A stretch of 64,000 bases of DNA, from NCBI GenBank assembly GCA_031270865.1, contig JAISWI010000057.1, positions 1-64,000 on the forward strand, given 5' to 3'. How positions within the stretch are numbered: position 1 is the first letter of the stretch; every line of letters starts with the position of its first letter. Source of the DNA: Oscillospiraceae bacterium. GTDB lineage: Bacteria; Bacillota; Clostridia; Christensenellales; Aristaeellaceae. Shown here piece after piece: positions 1-8,801 of the stretch. The notes under the pieces are model-generated. The model was not told where the DNA came from and ran no database searches. It worked only from the letters and a program-made list of their open reading frames with translations. A program made the position numbers and the translations under genes.

Positions 1-1055
1 GGACCGACAGGACCTTGCGGGCCTTGGGCTCCGTTAGTTCCGGCAGCGCCAGTCGCTCCGGTCGCGCCACGGGGACCGACAGGACCTTGCGGGCCTTGCG
101 CTCCGTTAGTTCCGGCAGCGCCAGTCGCTCCGGTCGCGCCACGGGGACCAACGGGACCTTGCGGGCCACGCTCACCGGGCGCACCGTTGGTTCCGTTGGC
201 TCCAGCGGCGCCGGTCGCTCCGGTCGCGCCACGGGGACCAACGGGACCTTGCGGGCCACGGGCTCCGGCCGCTCCAGCGGCTCCGGTCGCGCCAGTCGCT
301 CCGCGCGGGCCAACGGGACCTTGCGGGCCACGCTCACCAGCCGCGCCGGGCGCACCATCCACGCCGCGTTCGCCAGTCGCGCCAGTCGCTCCGCGAGGAC
401 CGACAGGACCTTGCGGGCCTTGCGCTCCGTTGGTTCCGGCGGCTCCGGTCGCGCCAGTCGCGCCACGGGGACCGACAGGACCTTGCGGACCTTGCGCTCC
501 GTTGGTTCCGGCGGCTCCAGTCGCGCCAGTCACTCCGCGAGGACCGACTGGACCGATTTCACCGCGCTCACCTTTGGGGCCTTGAGCTCCGTTGAGGCCG
601 TTGGCTCCAGCCGCGCCAGTCGCTCCACGGGGACCGACGGGGCCTTGTGGACCTTGCGCTCCGGCCGCGCCACGGGGACCGACGGGGCCTTGCGTCCCAG
701 CCGCGCCAGTCGCGCCACGAGGACCGACAGGACCCTGGGCTCCAGCCACGCCAGCCGCTCCGCGCGGGCCGACGGGACCTTGCGGGCCTTGCGCTCCGGT
801 CGCGCCTCGCGGTCCGGCTGCTCCAGCCGCGCCAGTCGCGCCGCGCGGACCGATAGGCCCGGCTTCGCCAGTCGCGCCGACAGGACCCTGCGGACCGCGC
901 ACGATCAGCGCGGCGTCTTTCACTTCAACCTGATCCTCGCATACCGATACGAACTCGTCGGCTGTCCTCGTGGCGCGTGTCGGGATAATCGCCTCGGTTG
1001 CCAGCCGGGTGCTCGCATAGACATGGCGGTTGCAGTTTGACTTGTTTATAGGCAT
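1..1055 (-). CDS. Collagen-like (Gly-X-Y) repeat protein, C-terminus beyond window edge
   Basis: This is the 5' part of a minus-strand gene that stays open to the left edge. The start ATG at 1055 follows an AGGAGG ribosome binding site at about 1061-1069. The first ~52 residues (MPINKSNCNRHVYAS...) are not collagen-like and show no signal peptide. From about residue 53 the frame reads continuous Gly-X-Y triplets (GPQGPVGATGEAGPIGPRG...) built from repeated GAT, GAA, GPQ and GPR units, and the DNA is highly repetitive as a result. Collagen-like bacterial proteins form triple-helical stalks on spore or cell surfaces. The C-terminal head domain is not visible. The long plus-strand open frames opposite are shadows of this low-complexity repeat. 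It lies divergent from the GLUG-like protein and near two more collagen-like genes. Confidence 0.85.
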   Translation of the reverse strand, partial: MPINKSNCNRHVYASTRLATEAIIPTRATRTADEFVSVCEDQVEVKDAALIVRGPQGPVGATGEAGPIGPRGATGAAGAAGPRGATGAQGPQGPVGPRGAAGVAGAQGPVGPRGATGAAGTQGPVGPRGAAGAQGPQGPVGPRGATGAAGANGLNGAQGPKGERGEIGPVGPRGVTGATGAAGTNGAQGPQGPVGPRGATGATGAAGTNGAQGPQGPVGPRGATGATGERGVDGAPGAAGERGPQGPVGPRGATGATGAAGAAGARGPQGPVGPRGATGATGAAGANGTNGAPGERGPQGPVGPRGATGATGAAGTNGAQGPQGPVGPRGATGATGAAGTNGAQGPQGPVG

Positions 1056-1102
1056 TATTTGATCCTCCTGATATTGTTGGGGGGTTCAGGATTTTTCCCC
1101 AA

Positions 1103-1195
1103 ATGACCAGCCCGCCCCAGCCGGAGCCTCTCGCCGCTGATTGTTGGGAATACGCCCGGCCACAGGCACTGCCAGGCTCGGGCGGGGCTTGTCAT
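1103..1195. repeat. Imperfect long inverted repeat between divergent surface-protein genes
   Basis: The arms run ATGACCAGCCCGCCC... at 1103-1122 and ...GGGCGGGGCTTGTCAT at 1175-1195. They pair over about 16 positions with a few mismatches around a ~50-nt loop. The repeat sits upstream of the collagen-like gene. It could be a hairpin or a double-stranded protein-binding site. The rest of the 1056-1505 intergenic region shows no gene. Confidence 0.4.
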
Positions 1196-1445
1196 GCCGC
1201 GGCTCACGCGCGCTGACGCGCTCGCCGCGCCGCATATTGATATAGATGGTTTTAGATTAACTTGCTACTAATAGATTTGATTATTTATGATAACTGTATA
1301 AAGCCGGCGTTCCGTATAGTCAGGCTGGATCGCTCATGAATTGTCCCCATAGGAACGCGGCTACTCTATCTTACGCGCCGGACGCGCAATTGTGACTGTA
1401 TAAATGGAAAAATAACGCGCTATTTCGGCGGGATTCAGCCCCGCA

Positions 1446-1472
1446 ACCCATCGCGCCCGTCGGCATACAATA
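1446..1472 (+). promoter_or_regulatory. Sporulation-type (sigma-K/E-like) promoter candidate
   Basis: AC at 1446-1447, a 16-nt spacer and CATACAATA at 1464-1472 match the Bacillus sigma-K pattern AC-N16/17-CATANNNTA. The -10 also fits sigma-E. A transcript starting near 1479 would have a ~27-nt leader carrying the AAAGGAGA ribosome binding site at 1491-1498. The motif carries little information, so this is suggestive only. Confidence 0.35.
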
Positions 1473-1505
1473 AGGTAAACCATCATACCCAAAGGAGACT
1501 TGGCC

Positions 1506-3362
1506 ATGGCAATCGACATATACACCCCGACGGAATTCAACGACGCGTTCACGACGACAGGCGAGAAGAACCTACGTCTGCTCGCCGATATAGACCTGAC
1601 GAGCATCACGTATAACACGATAGAGTTCAGCTACAAGGTTGTCATAGAAGGCAACAACCACATAATTAAAACCACAGTGCCGCTGTTTACCGGGCTTGGC
1701 GCCGATTCACTGTTCCAAGACCTTACCGTGAACATAACATACAGCGGGACCGCAAGCAGCGTAGGCGCGTTCGCCAGGCAGCTAACCAACATCGTTACAT
1801 TCACAAACTGTTATGTCACGGGGAGCGTTAACGTGGTAAGCGCAAGCGCCTTCTACGTAGGAGGCTTTGTCGGGTCGTGCGCTAACGGAAAATTCCTGCG
1901 CTGCGGCAACAGGGCTGCGGTGCTTGGGGGATTCTGGGTGGGCGGCATAACCGGGGACGCGAACGTATGCTGCTTCAACTCATGCTCAAATGAAGGAAGC
2001 CCCATACGCGCGTACAGCCAGGACTGTGGCGGTTTATGCGGCAGAGCCACCAACTCCGGGTTCCGATCATGCGTGAACAGGGGGGAGATAGTCGTCTACA
2101 ACGGCGGGTCTGGCAATTACTTCAACTTCGGCGGGATAGCCGGCGGGGCTTACTCAAGCGTTATCGTGGATTGTTTGAACGCGGGCAGCGTAACCGCGCC
2201 TACCGGCGCTAGACCAGCCGGCAGTCTCCTTGGAGGGATCGCCGGGGTGCTGTTCGGGGTATCGCTGGTGCTGGCGTGCAGGAACACGCGCAACATCCAA
2301 GGAGGTAACCCAAACCAGGATCTTGTCGGCGTAGGCGGCATTATCGGCAGGGTATACGGCCCCGGCACGCTACTTATTGCCTACAACGAGGTTGTGGCCG
2401 ACCCTAACCAGTATACCATTTTCTCATACGCGGGCGCCGGTGGCATCGTCGGCGTTGTGGACCAGGAGACAGGCTCCACGCTCAATGTTACAATACGCGA
2501 CAACCGCGTCGGCGGCGGAGTAAGCGTCCAATCGTCCGTATACGGCGCGGGGGGCGTCCTTGGCATGGCCTTAGTAAACCAAAGCTCCTCCTCGAACCTT
2601 AGCGCGCTGGTAAGCGCGAACACGGTGCTAGCCCCGTCTATCCAGGCGGCGCAATACGTTTACCGCATAGCGCGGACGGTTGTGATACCCGGCTCCGTCA
2701 CCCACAACCCGTCGTATGAATCCGTCATCACGCTCAGCGGCAACTACGCGGACCCCGGCACCAATCTCAAAGGCATCGATACCGACTCCGACGGGACGCT
2801 CAACTATAACTTCAGCGTGGTATCGACATCCGACCCGCGCTACGGGCCTGATAAGCCCCACGGCGTGAACCTGGCCGGCGCGTCCGGCTACTCGTCCGAT
2901 AATTACGATATGGATACAAGGGATGATCCCACGTGCGCGGGGTGCGCCGGAAACATGGGCGGGAGGGTAGTGTTCGTTAATCCGTGCGATAGGTCCATCG
3001 CCTGTTTCAACAAGCGCCTGCGCTTCAGGTCTCGCGTGTCTGGCGTTCCGGCCAAGGGTATCACGCTCAATGTGAAGGAGGGCAACGAGGTAAAAGCCAC
3101 GGGAACCACCGACGAGGAAGGGAAGGTGGCCCTGTGCGGCCTGGCGCCCGGCACGTATACCCTGGAAGCTGTAAACGCCAGCGGCTGGCTGCTGCCATCC
3201 CCCGCCCCAACAATGGTCATCGGCAAATACGGCGGCGTCACCATCGACGGCAAAACGGCGTCGGAGAATGCCATATTGGACCCGGACTTGACGAGCGGGT
3301 ATGATGACTACCTTAGCCCGCTGCCCGACGCCGTTGAGAGCTGCGTTAAGACGCTGGCGTAG
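1506..3362 (+). CDS. GLUG-like repeat protein with C-terminal SpaA/CnaB-like domain
   Basis: 618 residues. I chose ATG 1506 over the in-frame TTG at 1500 because AAAGGAGA (1491-1498) is then well spaced. Residues ~1-430 form a repetitive beta-rich region with recurring GG-I-G motifs and C-N-x-G turns (GGIAGGAYSSVIVDCLNAGS), as in GLUG/beta-helix surface proteins. After an acidic linker, residues ~500-590 look like a CnaB/SpaA-type beta-sandwich (NVKEGNEVKATGTTDEEGKV, then LAPGTYTLEAV). No signal peptide, LPXTG or membrane anchor is visible, which would suit a protein assembled on a spore surface from the mother cell. It is followed by a degenerate repeat region and another collagen-like gene. 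The specific function is unknown. Confidence 0.75.
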   Translation: MAIDIYTPTEFNDAFTTTGEKNLRLLADIDLTSITYNTIEFSYKVVIEGNNHIIKTTVPLFTGLGADSLFQDLTVNITYSGTASSVGAFARQLTNIVTFTNCYVTGSVNVVSASAFYVGGFVGSCANGKFLRCGNRAAVLGGFWVGGITGDANVCCFNSCSNEGSPIRAYSQDCGGLCGRATNSGFRSCVNRGEIVVYNGGSGNYFNFGGIAGGAYSSVIVDCLNAGSVTAPTGARPAGSLLGGIAGVLFGVSLVLACRNTRNIQGGNPNQDLVGVGGIIGRVYGPGTLLIAYNEVVADPNQYTIFSYAGAGGIVGVVDQETGSTLNVTIRDNRVGGGVSVQSSVYGAGGVLGMALVNQSSSSNLSALVSANTVLAPSIQAAQYVYRIARTVVIPGSVTHNPSYESVITLSGNYADPGTNLKGIDTDSDGTLNYNFSVVSTSDPRYGPDKPHGVNLAGASGYSSDNYDMDTRDDPTCAGCAGNMGGRVVFVNPCDRSIACFNKRLRFRSRVSGVPAKGITLNVKEGNEVKATGTTDEEGKVALCGLAPGTYTLEAVNASGWLLPSPAPTMVIGKYGGVTIDGKTASENAILDPDLTSGYDDYLSPLPDAVESCVKTLA

Positions 3363-3865
3363 GCGCGGGCGCGGACGACGCCGCGGGAGTAAAGGAACCG
3401 TTCCCAATCCCGCCTCAAGGGTAGTTGAAGGCGTGCCCTGCCCCTCACGGGGGGATTTGCGTCGCCCCCTCTTGCGTTGTAGTGGGACTCGCCTCGCCCC
3501 CTCTGTCACTGCGGTGACATCTCCCCTAGAGGGACGACCAGGAGGCTAGGAACGCCGCTACGTGCGGGACAGGAACGGACGGCGCATAACGCGCCTACTC
3601 CATGCCGTCCCAACCCTCTTATCGCCCCATTAGTAGGAGACGCCGCCACAGCGGCAGAGGAAGGTGGGGCGAACGCCGCCACAATGGCAGAGTAACCTTG
3701 TCCCAGCGACATAGCCCCCCACCCAATCGTCATTCCCACCCTCCGTGAATTCTTCAAAAACCCCCCGTACCGCAGAACCTATAACCCTTCTTACGCATAT
3801 GGTGAGTGTGTACCGGATATGATACGCGGGCTTCGGCCCGACGCTTCCAGATAAGGAGACTTATG
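3363..3865. repeat. Intergenic region with degenerate ~32-bp tandem repeats in both orientations
   Basis: About 3425-3545 carries units such as TTGCGTCGCCCCCTCTTGCG and ACTCGCCTCGCCCCCTCTGT. About 3610-3720 carries the same family inverted (GCCGCCACAGCGGCAGAG). They belong to the dispersed repeat family best seen at 21990-22440 and 36735-37228. The two orientations could fold back on each other in RNA. I see no gene here. Confidence 0.6.
3777..3804 (+). promoter_or_regulatory. Weak sporulation-type promoter candidate
   Basis: AC at 3777-3778, a 17-nt spacer and CATATGGTG at 3796-3804 fit the sigma-K pattern except for one base of the final TA. It lies 62 bp upstream of the collagen-like gene. 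I record it because the same layout precedes two neighbouring genes. Confidence 0.25.
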
Positions 3866-5608
3866 ATGAACCCTAATTATAGCCAATGGGCTTTTACCCA
3901 AGGCAACGTCAACGCGCTGCCGTTTACGACCGGATCGATCGACCAGGCTGCCCCGGCCCCTGCACCGATCGACGCGCGGATCGGCGGACGCCTGATCCAA
4001 TCCGGTTTCGCTCCCGCCGCTGCCGGCGGTGTAAATAGGTTTGCCGGGGCCGCCGCGTTCACGCAGTCGACCCAGCAGCCATTCAACTGGCAGCCGAGCA
4101 ACTGGCAGCCCCTGAATATACAGCCGGTCCCGCCCCGCGCCGTTGTGCCCATGTCAGCCGCGCCCGTCGCGCAGACGATCCCGGCAGCTGCCGCGTATCC
4201 GGTCGCGCAGCCCGCCGCGTTCGCGGTACAGGCCGCGCCTATCCAGCAGGCGGCGCAGCCCATCGCGCCCATAGCGCAGGCCGCCGCGCCTGTCGCGCTG
4301 GATTATACTGTTACTGAACAACAAGCGCCTGAAGAGCTTCGCGGCTGTGGGTCTTGGGTATGGCTGCAGGGCTGCACTGGGCCGCAAGGTCCGACTGGTC
4401 TTCCCGGAGCCCCTGGCGCGACTGGCGCTGTCGGACCCGCAGGCGCGACTGGCGCTGTTGGACCCGCAGGCGCTACTGGCGTTGCCGGACCCGCAGGCGC
4501 GACTGGAGCCACCGGACCCGCAGGCGCTACCGGAGCCACCGGCGCGACTGGCGCTGACGGCGCGCCTGGCAGAAATGGACGCCCGGGCGAACCAGGCCGC
4601 CCAGGTCCGAAAGGCGAGACTGGACCCATTGGCCCGCAAGGTCCGCAAGGCGAGACTGGACCCGCAGGCCCCAAAGGTGATAAAGGAGATTGTGTAATGT
4701 GTAACTGCCCCGACCCCGGACATCCGTGTCCACCGTGCCCCCCGACACCTCCCGGCCCCCCGCCGTGCCCGCCGTGCCCCCCGACACCTCCAGGCCCTCC
4801 GCCTACTCCGCCGAAGCCTGTTTGCTGCCATGATTGCGACAAGTGGATCAAACAGGACGATGACGACGTTTGGGATGGCTTCCCCGACGGCGATTGCTGC
4901 CCGGATTACTGCCCTGTGTTCGGCATTGCCGCTAAAATGGGCCAGCGGAACGCACAGCCAGTAACAAAGGATGAGCCCTATAACTTCAGATTCGATGCCT
5001 CATATGGTTTCAATATGGCCATGAATCGCGGCAAGACTGAATTCCGCGTGAAGAAATCTGGGTTATATGTTGTCGCATACTATATCGCGGCCAAGCCGCC
5101 GAATGATACTGATACTGCAAAAAATTTAACCGCTAACCTTAATATCCAAAGGTGCGGTGACCCGGGGACTGAACCTGAATCGACTAAATATAATGATTGG
5201 ACTAATGATAATAACAAAGTAGTTATATGGGCAGCATATATTAAGTTTTTAAACAAAGGCGATAAAATAGATCTGTCGATAATCACTAAGCAGGAGTCTC
5301 CGTCAATAGATTTAAAGGTATCCCTCGCGGCACTGGCCGCTGTCCGGTTGATGCCCTGCAATTGCATCCCGCCTGGTGGACTGCCAGCGATTGACTTCAG
5401 AAGCCCGCTGCTACCCAGTGGATATGGTTCAGGCGGCATAATAAGCGCTGTGAAGACCATAGCCACCAGTCTGCTAAGCGGCCCGTTGAGTGAAATCGCC
5501 AGCGCCGTCCTCCCCGCCCTACTAAAGGATTCGCTCCCGGACATTCTTCAAAACTACTTGAGCCAGAATGCCCCCGAAGCCGACCCAAACGACTACCAAT
5601 ACGAATGA
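3866..5608 (+). CDS. Collagen-like protein with C-terminal C1q/BclA-type head domain
   Basis: 580 residues. ATG 3866 is spaced correctly from AAGGAGA (3853-3859); ATG 3863 is too close. Residues 1-~165 are low-complexity Ala/Pro/Gln. About 168-276 is an uninterrupted Gly-X-Y stretch ([16 protein letters not shown]...). Next come a Cys/Pro-rich linker ([13 protein letters not shown] twice) and a Cys-containing acidic segment. A ~150-residue head follows with CPVFG, FDASYGF and [11 protein letters not shown], resembling the jelly-roll heads of spore collagen-like proteins. The last ~70 residues are amphipathic. There is no signal peptide. The head is homologous by eye to the two stand-alone proteins just downstream, so trimeric mixed filaments are conceivable. 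Exosporium location is inference. Confidence 0.8.
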   Translation: MNPNYSQWAFTQGNVNALPFTTGSIDQAAPAPAPIDARIGGRLIQSGFAPAAAGGVNRFAGAAAFTQSTQQPFNWQPSNWQPLNIQPVPPRAVVPMSAAPVAQTIPAAAAYPVAQPAAFAVQAAPIQQAAQPIAPIAQAAAPVALDYTVTEQQAPEELRGCGSWVWLQGCTGPQGPTGLPGAPGATGAVGPAGATGAVGPAGATGVAGPAGATGATGPAGATGATGATGADGAPGRNGRPGEPGRPGPKGETGPIGPQGPQGETGPAGPKGDKGDCVMCNCPDPGHPCPPCPPTPPGPPPCPPCPPTPPGPPPTPPKPVCCHDCDKWIKQDDDDVWDGFPDGDCCPDYCPVFGIAAKMGQRNAQPVTKDEPYNFRFDASYGFNMAMNRGKTEFRVKKSGLYVVAYYIAAKPPNDTDTAKNLTANLNIQRCGDPGTEPESTKYNDWTNDNNKVVIWAAYIKFLNKGDKIDLSIITKQESPSIDLKVSLAALAAVRLMPCNCIPPGGLPAIDFRSPLLPSGYGSGGIISAVKTIATSLLSGPLSEIASAVLPALLKDSLPDILQNYLSQNAPEADPNDYQYE

Positions 5609-5635
5609 CGCCCAAGCACAAATGCCACTGAACCA

Positions 5636-5775
5636 CTAAAGCCGCCCCCTCTGTCGCGCGGCGGCATAGGGGGCGACAAGAATCCCGCCACAAGCGACTG
5701 ACGGGCCGACAAGAATCCCGCCACAAGCAACAGACGAGGCAACGCGAATCCAGCCACAAGCGACTGCGGGGGCGT
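5636..5775. repeat. Short array of the dispersed ~32-bp repeat, minus orientation
   Basis: Three near-identical units of the form GACAAGAATCCCGCCACAAG sit directly after the collagen-like gene. They belong to the same family as the arrays near 22 kb and 37 kb, in reverse orientation. Confidence 0.6.
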
Positions 5776-5802
5776 CATCCTTATCCCCGCCCCCGCGTCC
5801 TA

Positions 5803-5829
5803 ACCTAAAAGTGATACAGGCATAATCAG
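5803..5829 (+). promoter_or_regulatory. Sporulation-type promoter candidate upstream of head-domain genes
   Basis: AC at 5803-5804, 16 nt, then CATAATCAG at 5821-5829. The CATA core and spacing fit sigma-K/E promoters but the downstream TA does not. The transcript would include the GAAAGGAGAG ribosome binding site at 5841-5850. Confidence 0.3.
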
Positions 5830-5856
5830 TCCATAGGTTCGAAAGGAGAGCCCGGA

Positions 5857-6369
5857 GTGAGTAATTGTCTAGTACGCGACAGGCGGATACAAGACCAGGA
5901 GGATGGATACCACTGCCCGGATGGATGCCCCGTGTTCGGCGTGGCGCTCGCGTTATGCCAGCGCGCCAAGACTATCGACATGGATAACCCGGACCGCGTC
6001 GCCTTCGACGCGTCATACGGCTTCTACCTGCCGATGGACCGCGGGAAGACCGCCTTCCTCGTCGAGGAGCCGGGACTGTATACAGTGGCTTACTATATCG
6101 AGCGCAGCCTCAACCGTTGGCAGAAAATGGCCGCCAAGCTGGATATCGTAAGGCAAAACCCGGATAAAGGCAAGTGTGACCCGCCCGAACTCAACGCCGA
6201 CTGGAAAAATACAGGCGGGTATAGCTTCGCGTCATACTCCGGCAGGAAGATCCTCTACAGCGGCGACGCCGTGAGGCTGTCGGTCGTCGGGAACGGGTTG
6301 TCGCGGGTGAGGCTGGCGGCGCTCGGGCTATGGAGGCTCGCGCCCTGCCAGGCGGAGGCCGCCGCGTGA
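5857..6369 (+). CDS. Stand-alone head-domain protein (homologue of the collagen-like protein's C-terminus)
   Basis: 170 residues, GTG start 8 nt after GGAG in GAAAGGAGAG. After a short leader it carries CPDGCPVFGVAL, FDASYGFYLPMDRGKTAF and EPGLYTVAYYIE. These are the landmarks of the head in the 580-residue collagen-like protein upstream, but here there is no Gly-X-Y stalk. The beta-rich spacing suits a C1q/TNF-type jelly roll. There is no signal peptide. It overlaps the next gene by four bases (GTGA), so the two are translationally coupled. Likely a subunit or cap of the same surface structure; no enzyme motif is seen. Confidence 0.75.
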   Translation: MSNCLVRDRRIQDQEDGYHCPDGCPVFGVALALCQRAKTIDMDNPDRVAFDASYGFYLPMDRGKTAFLVEEPGLYTVAYYIERSLNRWQKMAAKLDIVRQNPDKGKCDPPELNADWKNTGGYSFASYSGRKILYSGDAVRLSVVGNGLSRVRLAALGLWRLAPCQAEAAA

Positions 6370-6959
6370 GCGCCTACCACTGCCCCGGGGACAGCGATGG
6401 GTGGATTCAGCCGCGGGAACCTGAATCCACTTGCCCGGATTACTGCCCCGTGTTCGGCGCGGCGGCCGCGCTGTGCCGGCCTGTCATGACCATTCCCTAT
6501 GATAAGCCCGGCGTCGTCAGTTTCTCATGCTCGTATTGCTTCCGACTGCCCATGAACCGCGCCAAAACCGAACTTAGCGTAGAGGAGCCGGGACTGTACG
6601 TAATAGCTTACTATATCGACGCCAATCTGCAGGGTTTCGCCGGAGGGGAGTATGATTATTCCGTAAAGCTCAACGTAAGGCGGCGCGGATGCCCGGCGGA
6701 CAGCCCGGACGACGGGCGCGACATCAACAGCGACTGGACTAAAGCCGGCATGCCCGACTTCACCCAATACTGCGACAGCCTAGACCCGGACGGCGGCCTC
6801 ATAAGCAACGCGTACTACGCGTACGCAATCCGCGCGAAGCCGCTGGACAGGAACGACGCCATATACCTGACGATCCTCGGCGACGGCGGCATGTGCCGGG
6901 TAAGGTCCGCTCTGCTGGGCGCGTACCGGCTGATTCCAAAATGCTGCCACGCCGACTGA
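6366..6959 (+). CDS. Second stand-alone head-domain protein
   Basis: 197 residues if started at GTG 6366, which overlaps the preceding stop and has GGCGGAGG upstream. An ATG at 6330 in frame is less likely. It repeats the family landmarks: [39 protein letters not shown] and a C-terminal RVRSALLGAYRL like the RLAALGLWRL of its neighbour. It is a diverged tandem paralogue, not a recent duplicate. It has neither collagen repeat nor signal peptide. The cysteine pairs near the N-terminus (CPDYCP) are conserved in all three head domains and could form disulfides or bind metal. Confidence 0.75.
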   Translation: MSAYHCPGDSDGWIQPREPESTCPDYCPVFGAAAALCRPVMTIPYDKPGVVSFSCSYCFRLPMNRAKTELSVEEPGLYVIAYYIDANLQGFAGGEYDYSVKLNVRRRGCPADSPDDGRDINSDWTKAGMPDFTQYCDSLDPDGGLISNAYYAYAIRAKPLDRNDAIYLTILGDGGMCRVRSALLGAYRLIPKCCHAD

Positions 6960-7081
6960 CGGAAACGTCCCCATTACCCCATCCCCCTCCCCCGACATTG
7001 TCTTGACCAGCGGCGCGTCCCGGGCGCGGGCCAAACCCCGCTCCGCTGTCGCGACCGCTTTTTGAATATAGGAGCGCGATT

Positions 7082-8191
7082 ATGAACTCGTACTATAACC
7101 AATACAGCGCGCGCTGGCCATACGCGCCCGCCCCATGCCGCGCGTATGAGCGCGGCTATGAAGCCACGGACCTCGATTATATGAAAGGGAACGCGAGAGA
7201 GTATTGGGCCATGGAGTTCGCGGAAGTATCAAAGCGCAACATGGATCGCTCGCGCTGGCTGTGCGAATACGCGCCGCCGCAGCAGCCTCCGCATCCGCCC
7301 GCGCCGCCGATGGCGCCCATGTTCCCGCCTATCTATATGCTGCCCTGGCCGATGGTTCCGCCAATGCCGCCGCCCAGGATCAGGTTTGAGCCTCGCCATT
7401 GCCGCGTCAAGCGTTCGCGCTGCGCGTGCTGCGTTGGACCGGAAGGCCCCGCTGGCGCTGAGGGACCGATGGGTCCGATGGGTCCTATTGGACCAATGGG
7501 TCCGCAAGGTCCGCAAGGCGTAGCCGGGCCGCAGGGACCAGAAGGACCGATGGGCCCGACTGGTCTGGAAGGACCGCAAGGACCGATGGGTCCGATGGGT
7601 CCGATGGGTCCGACTGGACTTGATGGGTTGGATGGCTCGGTTGGCCCGACTGGGCCAATGGGTCCGATGGGTCCAATAGGTCCGACTGGGCCGATGGGTC
7701 CCAAAGGCGATACCGGCCCCGCTGGACCAACAGGTATGGATGGCGCGGACTTCGTCACGTCGTACTTCGACGGCAAGCTGGGTAGCGTCGATCCATCCCT
7801 GGTCGTGTACAACAACGTTATAACCTCTGTCACCTTCAGCCCCGATACCAACGTCAGCCGCCGACTTGGCATCGAGTTGGATAGCGACAACAGGACCTTG
7901 ATCGCTAAAGACGGCGGATACTACCTCGTCAACTGGGACAGCGAGGTAAAGAATATCACCGGAACGCCCAACGCTTCGCTCTGGGCTGTCATCAATGACT
8001 TGCAGCCGACCATGCGCGAGGTCGAGCTAGGCGGCCTGGACACCAACAACGAGCTGGCCGGAAACCGCGTCATATACCTCAACCTCAACGACAACGTCCG
8101 CTTCGAGTTCAGGAGCTTCTTAGACGTGATAGGTTCGTTCAAGCTTGAGCCCCTGGTTATCGACGTCAGCCAGTTGAATTCCTGGCAGTGA
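7082..8191 (+). CDS. Collagen-like protein with BclA-like C-terminal domain
   Basis: 369 residues. ATG 7082 follows AGGAG at 7069-7073. Residues 1-~115 are Tyr/Arg- then Pro/Met-rich ([12 protein letters not shown]). About 119-220 is continuous Gly-X-Y dominated by [11 protein letters not shown] and GPTGPMG, with low proline hydroxylation-type charge. The final ~150 residues ([16 protein letters not shown] ... [12 protein letters not shown] ... [12 protein letters not shown]) look like the compact beta-barrel heads of BclA-type exosporium proteins, but a different subtype from the head shared by the three genes upstream. There is no signal peptide or anchor. Likely a surface fibre protein. 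Confidence 0.8.
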   Translation: MNSYYNQYSARWPYAPAPCRAYERGYEATDLDYMKGNAREYWAMEFAEVSKRNMDRSRWLCEYAPPQQPPHPPAPPMAPMFPPIYMLPWPMVPPMPPPRIRFEPRHCRVKRSRCACCVGPEGPAGAEGPMGPMGPIGPMGPQGPQGVAGPQGPEGPMGPTGLEGPQGPMGPMGPMGPTGLDGLDGSVGPTGPMGPMGPIGPTGPMGPKGDTGPAGPTGMDGADFVTSYFDGKLGSVDPSLVVYNNVITSVTFSPDTNVSRRLGIELDSDNRTLIAKDGGYYLVNWDSEVKNITGTPNASLWAVINDLQPTMREVELGGLDTNNELAGNRVIYLNLNDNVRFEFRSFLDVIGSFKLEPLVIDVSQLNSWQ

Positions 8192-8276
8192 CGGCGGGTC
8201 AGGTCCCTGATACCTGAGGCGTTTTGGGTTCGCCTCCTCTGCCGATAAGACGGCACAGGGGGCGTTCCCCATTTCC

Positions 8277-8334
8277 AAAGAAACCTGAAGAAGCGACAAA
8301 ACCTATTGTCAAGATGTGACAGCCGTGTTATCGT
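8277..8334 (+). promoter_or_regulatory. Promoter with upstream element shared with the nifH-like operon
   Basis: AAAGAAACCTGAAGAAGCG at 8277-8295 leads, 29 nt from its start, into a -35 TTGTCA (8306-8311), a 17-nt spacer and TATCGT (8329-8334). The same AAAGAAACCT element, with the same 29-nt distance to TTGTC, lies at 12069 before the nifH-like gene; about 28 of 35 bases match by eye. It is probably an operator or activator site for a common regulator. A degenerate dispersed-repeat fragment sits just upstream at 8219-8266. Confidence 0.55.
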
Positions 8335-8404
8335 ATCGCCATGGACCAAGCTTATACGACATGAAGCGCCCGGTCCACAGCTTACGCGAAAGGGGGACGA
8401 CGCA

Positions 8405-8731
8405 ATGGATCGCATGGGCAACTCGCGGCATATCAGGACGCAGGCGCTGGCGCTGGCCGCGATATTGGCCGCGCTGTGTCTGCTGGCCGGCGCGGTTCCG
8501 CTCGCGCACGCGCGCAGCCATGACAGCGCGAAGCCGCATAACGGGATCGATCCTTGCGATTTCTGCCTGGCCGCGCTGAACGCGCACGCGCTGCTGAAAC
8601 TCCTGTGCCTGGCGATGTTCGCGGCGGAGCTTACCCGCTTGCTCTCCCTGCCGCCGAAACCCGCGGGGTTCACCGCGCGGGCGCGTCAGTCCGTCACGCT
8701 GTTTTCACTGAAGACGCGCCTGAATCCCTGA
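8405..8731 (+). CDS. Small membrane protein with His/Cys motif (DUF2946-like), zinc-locus partner
   Basis: 108 residues from ATG 8405, which follows AAAGGGGG at about 8389-8396. It has an N-terminal hydrophobic segment (residues ~12-30), a short extracytoplasmic stretch HDSAKPHNGIDPCDFCLAAL with His and a CxxC pair, and a second hydrophobic segment. The layout recalls DUF2946-type proteins found beside metal genes, but the match is by eye and weak. It is first in a probable two-gene unit with the zinc-binding protein 70 bp downstream and lies behind the promoter shared with the nifH-like operon. Membrane metal sensing or binding is inference. Confidence 0.6.
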   Translation: MDRMGNSRHIRTQALALAAILAALCLLAGAVPLAHARSHDSAKPHNGIDPCDFCLAALNAHALLKLLCLAMFAAELTRLLSLPPKPAGFTARARQSVTLFSLKTRLNP

Positions 8732-8801
8732 GCGCGAAACATTATGGCTTGATAATTTCGCGCCCCGTGGTATTCATAAAACGTGTCGGAGGGAACATTA
8801 C

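Noticed and set aside
15..1040. Plus-strand ORF of 341 codons rich in Ser/Arg/Thr
   Set aside because: It is the complement of the Gly-X-Y repeat. The minus strand has a start with AGGAGG and a regular collagen pattern; the plus frame has neither.
1361..1618. Minus-strand ORF of 85 codons overlapping the GLUG-like gene start
   Set aside because: It has no ribosome binding site or domain and covers the promoter and start of a better supported gene.
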